A stretch of DNA of 64,000 bases from Bradyrhizobium sp. NDS-1 (GTDB lineage: Bacteria; Pseudomonadota; Alphaproteobacteria; Rhizobiales; Xanthobacteraceae). This document shows, one piece after another, positions 18,932-27,472 of the stretch. A program made the position numbers and the translations under genes. Location of the stretch: the NCBI RefSeq assembly GCF_032918005.1, contig NZ_CP136628.1, positions 62,001 to 126,000 of the forward strand, written 5' to 3'. A model generated the notes under the pieces. It ran no database searches. It saw only the letters and a program-made list of their open reading frames with translations, and was not told where the DNA came from. Every line of letters starts with the position of its first letter. Position 1 is the stretch's first letter.

Positions 18932-21436
18932 ATGTCAGGCGTGATCGTGTCGATGCGTCGGACGCTGCTGTCGTGCACATCGCTCGTGCGCAACGGCTTG
19001 TTGGGAGGCGCTCTTGCAGCGCTGCTGCCGGCTGCGCCGGCCGAGGCCGCCGACCTCATCGACACCCTCTCCATCATGCTGGATTTCAACCGGCAGGAAC
19101 TCGCGGTGCTCGCCACCGCGCTGGCTTTGCTCGGCTTCTCGGTGATGGCAGCGATCCTGTTGATGCGCACGCGGGTGCGTACCGCGAAGAACGAGGCGCG
19201 GCTGCGCGCCCGAATCGGGGAACTCCAGCTCCAGGCCGACCGTTTCGGCGCGCTGCTGTTCGCCGAGCCGCAGATCCTGATCTCCTGGCCGGCCGGCGAC
19301 AACCGCGCGCAAATCTCCGGCGACATTTCCATGGTGCTGCCGCGCGATTCCTCCCCGCAGCGCGTGCTCGCATTCGGAACCTGGTTGCCGCCGGAGCCGG
19401 CGCTCCAGATGGATCATGCGGTCGACGCGCTACGCGACCGCGGCGACGGGTTCCAGCTGACGCTGACCACCGCGCACGGCCACACGCTGGAGGCCATCGG
19501 CCGCGCCATCGGCGGACAGGCCATCGTCCGGATTCGCGAACTCTCCGGGCTGCGCCGCGATCTGGCCGAGACCAATCTGCGCTACAACGCGCTCTCCGAC
19601 GAGACCGAGATGCTGCGCGGCTTTGCCGCCGCCGCACCCTGGCCGATCTGGGCCAAGGGCGGGAACGGCGCGCTGACCTACGCCAACCCGGCCTATGTCC
19701 GTGCCACCGAGGCGAACAGCGTCACCGACGCGCAGGAGCGCAAGCTCGAGCTGCTCGACAGCGCCGACCGCACCGCGATGGAGCGGGGCCTGAAGGATGC
19801 GACCAACTTCAACGCGCGGCTGCCGATCGTGATCGGCGGCGAGCGGCGCATCTACGACGTGCGCGCCGTCAATGTCGGCAACGGCAGCGTCGGCGTCGCC
19901 ATCGATGCCAGCGAGGCGGATGGGCTCAGCTCGGCGCTGGTGCGCATGGCCGAGGCGCATCGCCGCACGCTCGATCAGCTCTCCTCGGGCGTTGCCGTGT
20001 TCGACGGCCAGCGCCGGCTCGCCTTCTACAACGATTCCTATCGCCGGCTATGGGACCTCGATCGCAGCTTCCTCGACGCCAATCCTGACGATTCCAGCGT
20101 GCTCGACCAGCTTCGTGCAGCGCGCAAGCTGCCGGAGCAGCCGGACTTCCGGGCCTGGAAGTCCAAGCTGCACGAGGCCTATCGCGCGGTCGAGACCACC
20201 AAGGACACTTGGTACCTGCCCGACGGCCGAGCGCTCTCGGTCGTCACCACGCCGAACCCCGAAGGCGGCGTGACCTATCTGTTCGACGACGTCACAGAAA
20301 GCCTCGAGCTCGCCCGCCGCTTCGACGGCATGATCCGCGTTCAGCGCGAGACGCTCGACAGCCTCGCCGAGGGCGTCGCGGTATTCGGCAGCAACGGCAA
20401 GGCCCAACTGTTCAACCCGGCCTTCGTCCGGATGTGGAAGCTGTCGAGCGACGCCATGCGCGACGAGCCGCACATCCAGACGGTCGAAGGCTGGTGCCAG
20501 CAGCTGTTCGACGATCCCGCCGTCTGGCGCCAGATCCGTGAGGCCGTCACCTCGATCGAGAGCCGCGCCGACGTTCCGCTGAAGCTGGAGCGCAAGGACG
20601 GCAGCGTGCTCGACGGCATGATCCGGCCGCTGCATGACGGTGCGACCATGCTGACGTTCCAGGACATCACCGACACCGAGAACGTCGAGCGTGCGCTGCG
20701 CGAACGCAACGAGGCGCTGGAGGCCGCGGACCAGATGAAGGTGGATTTCGTCCACCACGTCTCCTACGAGCTGCGCTCGCCGCTGACCACCATCATCGGC
20801 TTCGCGCACTTTCTCAGCGATCCCTCGACCGGGCCGCTGACGCCGAAACAGGCCGAATATCTCGACTACGTCACCAAATCGACCAATGCGCTGTTGGCGC
20901 TGACCAACAACATTCTCGATCTCGCCACCATCGACGCCGGCGCGATGAAGCTGGAACTTGGACCGGTCGACGTCAGCAAGACCATCGAGCTTGCCGCCGA
21001 AGGCATCCAGGACCGCCTCGCCACCGACCGCATCCGCCTCAAGGTCGAGATCGCGCCCGATATCGGCAGCTTCATCGGCGACGAGAAGCGCGTGGTGCAG
21101 GTGCTCTATAACCTCCTCGCCAATGCCGTCGGGTTTTCTCCACAGGATTCCACCGTCGGCATCAGCGCGCGGCGCACCGAGCACAGCGTGGTCTTCACCG
21201 TGACAGATTCGGGACCTGGAATACCTGCCGACATGAAGGACAAGGTATTCAACTGGTTCGAAAGCCGCTCGCAGGGCTCGCGTCACCGCGGCGCCGGGCT
21301 CGGCCTGTCGCTGGTGCGCTCCTTCGTCGAGCTGCATGGCGGCAAGGTGCGGGTGGATTCCATCGTCGGCCGGGGCACGGTCGTGATCTGCGACTTCCCG
21401 ACCGACCAGGCGGCGCATCGCGACGCCGCCGAATGA
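18932..21436 (+). CDS. divL: DivL-like pseudo-histidine kinase (tyrosine at the H-box)
   Basis: An 834-residue membrane-anchored sensor protein. It has an N-terminal hydrophobic segment (LVRNGLLGGALAALLPAAPAEA) and a transmembrane helix (LAVLATALALLGFSVMAAILL), several PAS-like domains between about 130 and 585, a DHp helix and a complete HATPase_c domain (GDEKRVVQVLYNLLANAVGFS, DSGPGIP, GAGLGLSLVRSFVELHGG). In the H-box VHHVSYELRSPLTTIIGF the phosphoacceptor His is Tyr612, the hallmark of DivL, which in Caulobacter acts with DivK and CckA to control CtrA and cell-cycle polarity rather than as a standard kinase. The position upstream of tsaE fits divL. The stop overlaps the next start (ATGA). 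Confidence 0.88.
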   Translation: MSGVIVSMRRTLLSCTSLVRNGLLGGALAALLPAAPAEAADLIDTLSIMLDFNRQELAVLATALALLGFSVMAAILLMRTRVRTAKNEARLRARIGELQLQADRFGALLFAEPQILISWPAGDNRAQISGDISMVLPRDSSPQRVLAFGTWLPPEPALQMDHAVDALRDRGDGFQLTLTTAHGHTLEAIGRAIGGQAIVRIRELSGLRRDLAETNLRYNALSDETEMLRGFAAAAPWPIWAKGGNGALTYANPAYVRATEANSVTDAQERKLELLDSADRTAMERGLKDATNFNARLPIVIGGERRIYDVRAVNVGNGSVGVAIDASEADGLSSALVRMAEAHRRTLDQLSSGVAVFDGQRRLAFYNDSYRRLWDLDRSFLDANPDDSSVLDQLRAARKLPEQPDFRAWKSKLHEAYRAVETTKDTWYLPDGRALSVVTTPNPEGGVTYLFDDVTESLELARRFDGMIRVQRETLDSLAEGVAVFGSNGKAQLFNPAFVRMWKLSSDAMRDEPHIQTVEGWCQQLFDDPAVWRQIREAVTSIESRADVPLKLERKDGSVLDGMIRPLHDGATMLTFQDITDTENVERALRERNEALEAADQMKVDFVHHVSYELRSPLTTIIGFAHFLSDPSTGPLTPKQAEYLDYVTKSTNALLALTNNILDLATIDAGAMKLELGPVDVSKTIELAAEGIQDRLATDRIRLKVEIAPDIGSFIGDEKRVVQVLYNLLANAVGFSPQDSTVGISARRTEHSVVFTVTDSGPGIPADMKDKVFNWFESRSQGSRHRGAGLGLSLVRSFVELHGGKVRVDSIVGRGTVVICDFPTDQAAHRDAAE

Positions 21437-22965
21437 CCGAACCCGTCACATTCTCCGTCGCGCTTCACAACGAGACGGCCACCGCACGATTGATGGCCGA
21501 CCTTGCCCTGCTGGTCGGCCCGGGCGACGTCATCACCCTCACCGGCGATCTCGGTGCCGGCAAGACCGCGGCGGCGCGCAGCCTGATCCGCTATCTCGCG
21601 GGTGACGACGAGCTGGAAGTGCCGAGCCCGACCTTCACGCTGGTGCAGGGCTACGAGCTGCCGCCATTTCCGGTGATTCATGCCGATCTCTATCGCGTCG
21701 AGGACCAGAGCGAACTCGAGGAGATCGGGCTGTCGCCGCTGCCCGATGCCACCCTCGTCCTGATCGAGTGGCCCGAGCGCGCGCCCTCGGCGATGCCACA
21801 GGACCGCATCGACATCACGCTGACGCATCGCCCGGCACTGGGCTCGAATGCGCGCGCCGCTGATATCACCGGTTATGGCAAGTCCGCCGCGACCGTGGCG
21901 CGGTTGAAGGCGCTGCGCGAGTTTCTGGATGCATCCGGCTATATCGACGCAGGCCGCAAGCGTATGGCCGGGGATGCCTCGACGCGCTCCTATGCGCGGC
22001 TGATCCGTGACGACGGCATCGTCATTCTCATGAACTCGCCGCAGCGCCCCGATGGCGCCGTGCTCTATGACGGCAAGTCCTACAGCGCAGCAGTGCATCT
22101 CGCCGAAAACATAAAGCCGTTCGTTGCCGTCGACGAAGGCCTGCGCGCGGCAGGGATATCTGCGCCGAAGATCCACCATTTCGATCTCAACCACGGCTTC
22201 CTGATCTCGGAAGATTTCGGCAGTGAAGGCGTGATCGAAGGCGATCCGCCGCGACCGATTGGCGAGCGCTACGAGGTCGCGACCGACGTGCTGGTTTTGC
22301 TGCACGGCAAGACGTTGCCAGAGGCGCTGCCCCTGGACGGGCAGACCTATGCCATTCCCGTCTTCGACATCGAGGCGATGCTGATCGAGATCGGCCTCAT
22401 GCCGGAATGGTATCTGCCCGACCGCAACGCGCCGCTGGGCGAAGCGGCGCGCGCAGAGTTCTTCGCGATGTGGCGCGAGCTTCTGAAGAAGCCGCAGGCC
22501 TCGCCGAAGACGTGGGTCATCCGCGACTACCACTCGCCCAATCTGATCTGGCTTGGAGATCGTAGCGGCGTCGAGCGCGTCGGCGTGATCGATTTCCAGG
22601 ACACCGTGCTCGGACCGCACTCCTACGACGTCGTCTCTCTGCTCCAGGATGCCCGCATCGACGTGCCGGAGAGTACCGAGCTGACGCTGCTGTCGCGCTA
22701 CATCAAGGCGCGCCGCGTAAACGATTCGCGTTTCGACGCCGCCGGCTTCGCCGAGCTCTACGCCATCATGTCGGCGCAGCGAAACACGCGGCTGCTCGGC
22801 ACCTTCGCCCGCCTCAACCGCCGCGACGGCAAGCCGCATTATTTGCGTCACCAGCCGCGGATCTGGACCTATCTCCAACGCTCGCTGGCGCATCCGTCGC
22901 TGAGCTCCTTGCGCGACTGGTATCTCGCCCACGTCCCACCGCCCAAAAGTCCTTCACAACCCTGA
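21433..22965 (+). CDS. TsaE-AmgK fusion: tRNA t6A ATPase joined to cell-wall sugar kinase
   Basis: A 510-residue two-domain protein. Residues 1-150 are TsaE, the ATPase that helps TsaB/TsaD form N6-threonylcarbamoyladenosine in tRNA: Walker A GDLGAGKT (38-45), SPTFTLVQGYE and HADLYRVEDQSELEEIGL. Residues about 170-500 form an aminoglycoside-phosphotransferase-like kinase (WVIRDYHSPNLIWLGD, GVIDFQDTVLGPHSYDVVSLLQDARIDVP), the AmgK type that phosphorylates N-acetylmuramate/N-acetylglucosamine in peptidoglycan recycling. A MurU-like gene lies at 23488, supporting AmgK. It overlaps the divL stop by four bases. Confidence 0.9.
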   Translation: MTEPVTFSVALHNETATARLMADLALLVGPGDVITLTGDLGAGKTAAARSLIRYLAGDDELEVPSPTFTLVQGYELPPFPVIHADLYRVEDQSELEEIGLSPLPDATLVLIEWPERAPSAMPQDRIDITLTHRPALGSNARAADITGYGKSAATVARLKALREFLDASGYIDAGRKRMAGDASTRSYARLIRDDGIVILMNSPQRPDGAVLYDGKSYSAAVHLAENIKPFVAVDEGLRAAGISAPKIHHFDLNHGFLISEDFGSEGVIEGDPPRPIGERYEVATDVLVLLHGKTLPEALPLDGQTYAIPVFDIEAMLIEIGLMPEWYLPDRNAPLGEAARAEFFAMWRELLKKPQASPKTWVIRDYHSPNLIWLGDRSGVERVGVIDFQDTVLGPHSYDVVSLLQDARIDVPESTELTLLSRYIKARRVNDSRFDAAGFAELYAIMSAQRNTRLLGTFARLNRRDGKPHYLRHQPRIWTYLQRSLAHPSLSSLRDWYLAHVPPPKSPSQP

Positions 22966-23051
22966 TTTGGGGCCGATTTACCGGCTGTTAGCCAAGACGT
23001 CGGTATTCTGGCGGCGAGGCAGCCGGATCATTACGGGGCTGGAGCGGGCAC

Positions 23052-23369
23052 ATGGCGATAAAGACGGACCAGCGCGGCAACAGCCGGGTTGTTTTCGAGC
23101 GTGGGATCTCGGCCCAGATGATGGGGATCGACGGTACCTGGCGGCGCGACTGCACCATGGAGGACGTCTCCGAAACCGGCGCCAAGCTGACCATCGAGGG
23201 CTCGGTCGAGGGCTTGCATCTGAAAGAGTTCTTTCTGTTGCTGTCGTCCACCGGCTTGGCCTACCGGCGCTGCGAGCTGGCCTGGGTCAATGGCGACCAG
23301 ATCGGGGTCAATTTCCTCAAGCTCGGCGACAAGAAGAAAAAGGCGCGCTCCACAGCTGTCGGGGCATGA
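23052..23369 (+). CDS. PilZ domain protein
   Basis: A 105-residue single-domain protein between amgK and murU. The PilZ c-di-GMP signature appears as Arg-rich RGNSRVVFERG at the N-terminus and DVSETGAKL (the D/N-x-S-x-x-G motif). It probably binds cyclic-di-GMP or a partner; the first motif is RxxxR-like but not perfect, so binding is uncertain. The C-terminus is lysine-rich. Single-domain PilZ genes of this size are common in this family. Confidence 0.82.
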   Translation: MAIKTDQRGNSRVVFERGISAQMMGIDGTWRRDCTMEDVSETGAKLTIEGSVEGLHLKEFFLLLSSTGLAYRRCELAWVNGDQIGVNFLKLGDKKKKARSTAVGA

Positions 23370-23487
23370 CGGCAACACCCGTCGTACAACCGTCACGGCG
23401 GCTGGTTAAGGCGGTTGAGATGCGGTGCGGCTGATCGAACCCCGTGTTAGGATTGCTGCGAACGCGAAAGGTCTGAGAAAGCGAAGG

Positions 23488-24210
23488 ATGTCCGTCAAAC
23501 CGACCAAAGCCATGGTGCTCGCCGCAGGGTTCGGCCTGCGCATGCGTCCGTTGACGGACAAGATGCCGAAGCCGATGGTCCCGGTGGCCGGCCAGCCGCT
23601 GCTCGACCACGTGCTCGACAAGCTCGGCCAGGCCGGCGTGACCGAGGCCGTGGTCAACGTGCACTACCTGCCGGACCAGATCATCGATCACACCGCATCG
23701 CGCCAATGTCCGCGCGTGACCATCTCCGACGAACGCGACCAGGTGCTCGGTACCGGCGGCGGCGTGGTCAAGGCGCTGCCGCTGCTCGGCGATGCGCCGT
23801 TCTTCCACGTCAATTCCGATACGCTGTGGATCGACGGCGTGCGCTCGAATCTGACGCGGCTCGCTGAAAACTTCGATCCTGAGCGCATGGACATCCTGCT
23901 GCTGATGGCGCCGACCGCGACCAGCATCGGCTATAGCGGGCGCGGCGATTACGGCATGCTGCCCGACGGCGCCCTGCGCAAGCGCAAGGAAAAAGAGGTC
24001 GTTCCGTTCGTCTATGCCGGCGCGGCGATCCTGTCGCCGTCGATCTTCGAGGGCGCCCCGGCGGGCGAGTTCTCGCTGACCAAGATGTTCGACCGCGCCA
24101 ATGAGCAGGAGCGGCTGTTCGGCCTGCGCCTCGACGGCGTCTGGATGCATGTCGGCACCCCCGATGCGGTGCGCGCCGCGGAAGAGGCGTTTCTGGAGAG
24201 CGTGGCGTAG
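23488..24210 (+). CDS. murU: Nucleotidyltransferase, MurU-like (N-acetylmuramate-1-phosphate uridylyltransferase)
   Basis: A 240-residue sugar-phosphate nucleotidyltransferase. The signature AMVLAAGFGLRMRPLTDKMPKPMVPVAGQPLL opens the protein, LGTGGGVVKALPLLGDAPFFHVNSDTLWID supplies the metal-binding Asp, and VWMHVGTPDAVRAAEE ends it. Together with the upstream AmgK domain it would convert MurNAc-1-phosphate to UDP-MurNAc in the fosfomycin-bypass recycling route known from Pseudomonas. The substrate is inferred from context. The start at 23488 is chosen by the GCGAAGG before the ATG and family alignment. Confidence 0.85.
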   Translation: MSVKPTKAMVLAAGFGLRMRPLTDKMPKPMVPVAGQPLLDHVLDKLGQAGVTEAVVNVHYLPDQIIDHTASRQCPRVTISDERDQVLGTGGGVVKALPLLGDAPFFHVNSDTLWIDGVRSNLTRLAENFDPERMDILLLMAPTATSIGYSGRGDYGMLPDGALRKRKEKEVVPFVYAGAAILSPSIFEGAPAGEFSLTKMFDRANEQERLFGLRLDGVWMHVGTPDAVRAAEEAFLESVA

Positions 24211-24325
24211 GGCCACCCTACGGCACCTGTGCTGGTCGCGCGAACAGCGGGGAAGATCCGATCCCGCCCCATGACCATTCGACCCCATCTCCCTATATTG
24301 CCTGATCCTACGAATCAGGCAGCCC

Positions 24326-27300
24326 ATGCGTGTTTTCAGCGTTCCCATCTCGGTTCCGTTCCTGCGCACGGTCGTCACGGCCTTGCTGGAGGGACGGCTG
24401 GTCGAGGGATTCGAGGCGCGCAAGGAGCCGGCGCGACTGGCGGACGCCACGCTCTACCTTCCAACCCGACGCGCGATGCGGGTGGTGCGCGAGATCTTCC
24501 TCGACGAGATGAAGGTCGACGCCGTGGTGCTGCCGCGCATCGTTGCGCTCGGCGACATCGACGAGGACGAGCTCGCCTTCGCAGATGAAGGCGAGCAGTT
24601 TTCCGGCGCGACGCCGCTCGACATTCCGCCGCGGCTCGGCGAGCTCGAACGGCGGTTGACGCTCGCGCAACTGGTCGCCGCCTGGGCCAAGGGCCCGGTG
24701 CTGGCGCCGCTGGTGGTCGGCGGGCCCGCTTCGACGCTGGCTCTCGCTGGCGACCTCGCACGCCTGATCGACGACATGGTCACGCGCGGCGTCGACTGGA
24801 ACGCGCTCGACGGCCTCGTGCCTGATAACCTCGACCGCTACTGGCAGCATTCGCTCGAATTTTTGCGTATCGCGCGCATCGCCTGGCCTAGCCATCTCGC
24901 CGAGATCAAGCGGATCGAACCGGCGGCGCGGCGCGATCTCCTGATCGCGGCGGAAGCCAAACGGCTGACCGCGCATCCAAATGGCCCCGTGATCGCAGCC
25001 GGCTCGACCGGCTCGATGCCCGCCACCGCAAGATTCCTGCACGCAGTCGCGCAGCTAGCCCATGGTGCCGTGGTGCTGCCGGGCCTCGACACGGACCTCG
25101 ACGACGACGCCTGGCGCAGCATCGGCGGCGTTCGCGATGCGCTCGGCAAATTCGTGGAGCACCCGGCCTCGAACCATCCGCAATATGCCATGAATGCGCT
25201 GCTGGATCGTTTCGGCATCAAGCGCAGCGACGTCGAGATTTTGCAGCCGCCGGCCGATGGCGGCCGCGACATCCTCGCCTCGGAATCGATGCGGCCCTCC
25301 GCCAAGACCGAAGTCTGGCACGACCGGCTGAAGCAGCCTGACGTGGCCGCGAAGATCGCCGCCGGCATGAAGAATCTCGCGGTGGTCGAAGCCCCCAACC
25401 CTGAAATGGAAGCCCTCGCCATCGCCATCGCCATGCGCGAGGCGCGGCATCTCGACAAATCGGCGGCACTGGTGACACCCGACCGTGCGCTGGCGCGACG
25501 GGTGATGGCTGCGCTGACACGATGGGATCTCGCCTTCGACGATTCCGGCGGCGACGTGCTGATGGAAACCTCCGCCGGCGTATTTGCCCGACTCACCGCG
25601 GAGGCCGCGACCAAGGGCCTGGAGCCGCCGACGCTGCTGGCGATGCTGAAGCATCCGCTGTGCCGGCTCGGCCGCGCCCCCGGCGCGTGGAAGACGGCGA
25701 TCGAGGGACTCGAGCTCGCGGTCTTGCGCGGCACGCGTCCGCCTGCCGGCACGGCCGGCCTCCTGCGCGAATTCAACCGCTTTCGCGAGGAGCTGGCAAA
25801 GCTGTGGCGCAGCGAGGTCTCCGCGCTCCATAAGGCCGAGCCGCGCGCACGTCTGAAGGCGGAGGATCTCGATCGCATCCAGGCGCTGATCGATATCCTG
25901 AAAAATGCCTTGGCACCGATCGAGAGCCTGGCCTCTTCGAAGCAGTATGACTTCGCCGAACTTGCGCATCGCCACCGCGAGATCATGATCGAGCTGTCGC
26001 GCGACGAGCAGGGCATTCCGCTTGCCTTCGAGGAGCGCGAAGGCCTCGCGCTCGCCAGCGCCTTCGACGATCTCCTGCGCGGCAGCACGACCAGCGGATT
26101 GATGGCGCCGCTGCCCGACTATCCCGACGTCTTCCAGACCGCCTTCAGCGATCGCGCTGTGCGGCGGCGAGACAGACCGGGCGCGCGGCTGCAGATCTAC
26201 GGCCCGCTGGAATCGCGCCTGATGCAGGCCGACCGCATCATCATCGGCGGCCTGATCGAGGGCGTCTGGCCGCCGGCGCCACGGATTGATCCCTGGCTGA
26301 GCCGGCCGATGCGGCATGAGCTCGGTCTCGACCTTCCGGAGCGGCGCATCGGCCTTTCCGCGCACGATTTCGCCCAACTGCTCGGCAGTCACGAGGTGAT
26401 CCTCACCCATTCCGCCAAGGCCGGCGGCGCGCCGGCGGTGGCTTCGCGCTTCCTGCACCGGCTGGAGGCTGTCGCGGGCGACGAATTCTGGAAGGCGGCC
26501 GTTCGCGCCGGCGAGGCATATGTGCAGTTCGCCGCCGCGCTGGACCAGCCCGCCGAAGTCAGGCCGATCAAGCAGCCGGAGCCGCGGCCGCCGCGCGCAA
26601 CGCGGCCGCTGAGAATGTCGGTCACCGCGATCGAGGATTGGCTGCGCGATCCCTATACGATCTACGCCAAGCACATCTTGCGCCTCGATGCGCTCGATCC
26701 CGTCGATATGCCGCTGTCCGCCGCCGATCGCGGCTCGGCCATCCACGATGCACTCGGTGAGTTCACCGAAACCTACGCCACGCGCCTGCCCGACAATCCC
26801 GCCCGCGCGCTGCGCGCAATCGGCGAAAAGTATTTCGCTCCGCTGATGGAGCGGCCCGAGGCACGGGCGCTGTGGTGGCCGCGCTTCCAGCGCATCGCGC
26901 GCTGGTTCGGCGAATGGGAGACCGTGCGCCGCGAGGCGATCGAGGCGATCACCGCGGAGACCCGCGGCGAGATCTCGATTCAGCTCGACAATGCGCGCAC
27001 GTTCTATCTTTCCGCGCGCGCCGACCGTATCGAGCGCCGCAAGGGCGGCAGCTATGCCATCCTCGACTACAAGACCGGACAGCCGCCGACCGGCAAGCAG
27101 GTTCGCATGGGCCTGTCGCCGCAGCTCACGCTGGAAGCCGCGATCCTGCGCGAGGGCGGTTTCCCCGACATCGATGCCGGCTCCTCCGTGAGCCAGCTCG
27201 TTTATGTCCGTCTCAGCGGAAACAACCCGCCGGGCGAAGAGCGCCTCCTCGAGCTCAGGTACAAGCAAGGCGACGAGCCGCAGCCGCCGGACACGGCGGC

Positions 27301-27472
27301 AGCAGAAGCGCGGACAAAACTGGAGGCGCTGATCCGCGCCTTCGAGGACGAGAATCAGCCCTACACCTCGCTGAACCTGCCGATGTGGACGAACCGCTAC
27401 GGCGCCTATGACGACCTCGCCCGGATCAAGGAATGGTCCGCGGCCGGCGGGTTGGGAATCGAGGAATGGTGA
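24326..27472 (+). CDS. addB: Double-strand break repair protein AddB
   Basis: A 1048-residue subunit of the AddAB helicase-nuclease, which processes DNA ends for recombination in Alphaproteobacteria in place of RecBCD. It has the degenerate helicase-like N-terminal half (no intact Walker A is visible, normal for alpha-type AddB) and a C-terminal PD-(D/E)xK nuclease domain with RADRIERRKGGSYAILDYKTGQPPTGKQV at about 900-930. AddB precedes addA and its end overlaps the addA start by seven bases. Confidence 0.96.
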   Translation: MRVFSVPISVPFLRTVVTALLEGRLVEGFEARKEPARLADATLYLPTRRAMRVVREIFLDEMKVDAVVLPRIVALGDIDEDELAFADEGEQFSGATPLDIPPRLGELERRLTLAQLVAAWAKGPVLAPLVVGGPASTLALAGDLARLIDDMVTRGVDWNALDGLVPDNLDRYWQHSLEFLRIARIAWPSHLAEIKRIEPAARRDLLIAAEAKRLTAHPNGPVIAAGSTGSMPATARFLHAVAQLAHGAVVLPGLDTDLDDDAWRSIGGVRDALGKFVEHPASNHPQYAMNALLDRFGIKRSDVEILQPPADGGRDILASESMRPSAKTEVWHDRLKQPDVAAKIAAGMKNLAVVEAPNPEMEALAIAIAMREARHLDKSAALVTPDRALARRVMAALTRWDLAFDDSGGDVLMETSAGVFARLTAEAATKGLEPPTLLAMLKHPLCRLGRAPGAWKTAIEGLELAVLRGTRPPAGTAGLLREFNRFREELAKLWRSEVSALHKAEPRARLKAEDLDRIQALIDILKNALAPIESLASSKQYDFAELAHRHREIMIELSRDEQGIPLAFEEREGLALASAFDDLLRGSTTSGLMAPLPDYPDVFQTAFSDRAVRRRDRPGARLQIYGPLESRLMQADRIIIGGLIEGVWPPAPRIDPWLSRPMRHELGLDLPERRIGLSAHDFAQLLGSHEVILTHSAKAGGAPAVASRFLHRLEAVAGDEFWKAAVRAGEAYVQFAAALDQPAEVRPIKQPEPRPPRATRPLRMSVTAIEDWLRDPYTIYAKHILRLDALDPVDMPLSAADRGSAIHDALGEFTETYATRLPDNPARALRAIGEKYFAPLMERPEARALWWPRFQRIARWFGEWETVRREAIEAITAETRGEISIQLDNARTFYLSARADRIERRKGGSYAILDYKTGQPPTGKQVRMGLSPQLTLEAAILREGGFPDIDAGSSVSQLVYVRLSGNNPPGEERLLELRYKQGDEPQPPDTAAAEARTKLEALIRAFEDENQPYTSLNLPMWTNRYGAYDDLARIKEWSAAGGLGIEEW

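Noticed and set aside
16500..19000. Toxin gene (PIN domain) to pair with the RHH domain of CoaBC
   Set aside because: The neighbours are ubiB and dut with overlaps; no PIN-type frame is present within the window near it.
25055..27268. 737-codon open frame on the minus strand opposite addB
   Set aside because: AddB is clearly coding in the other strand with nuclease motifs; the antisense frame has no domain.
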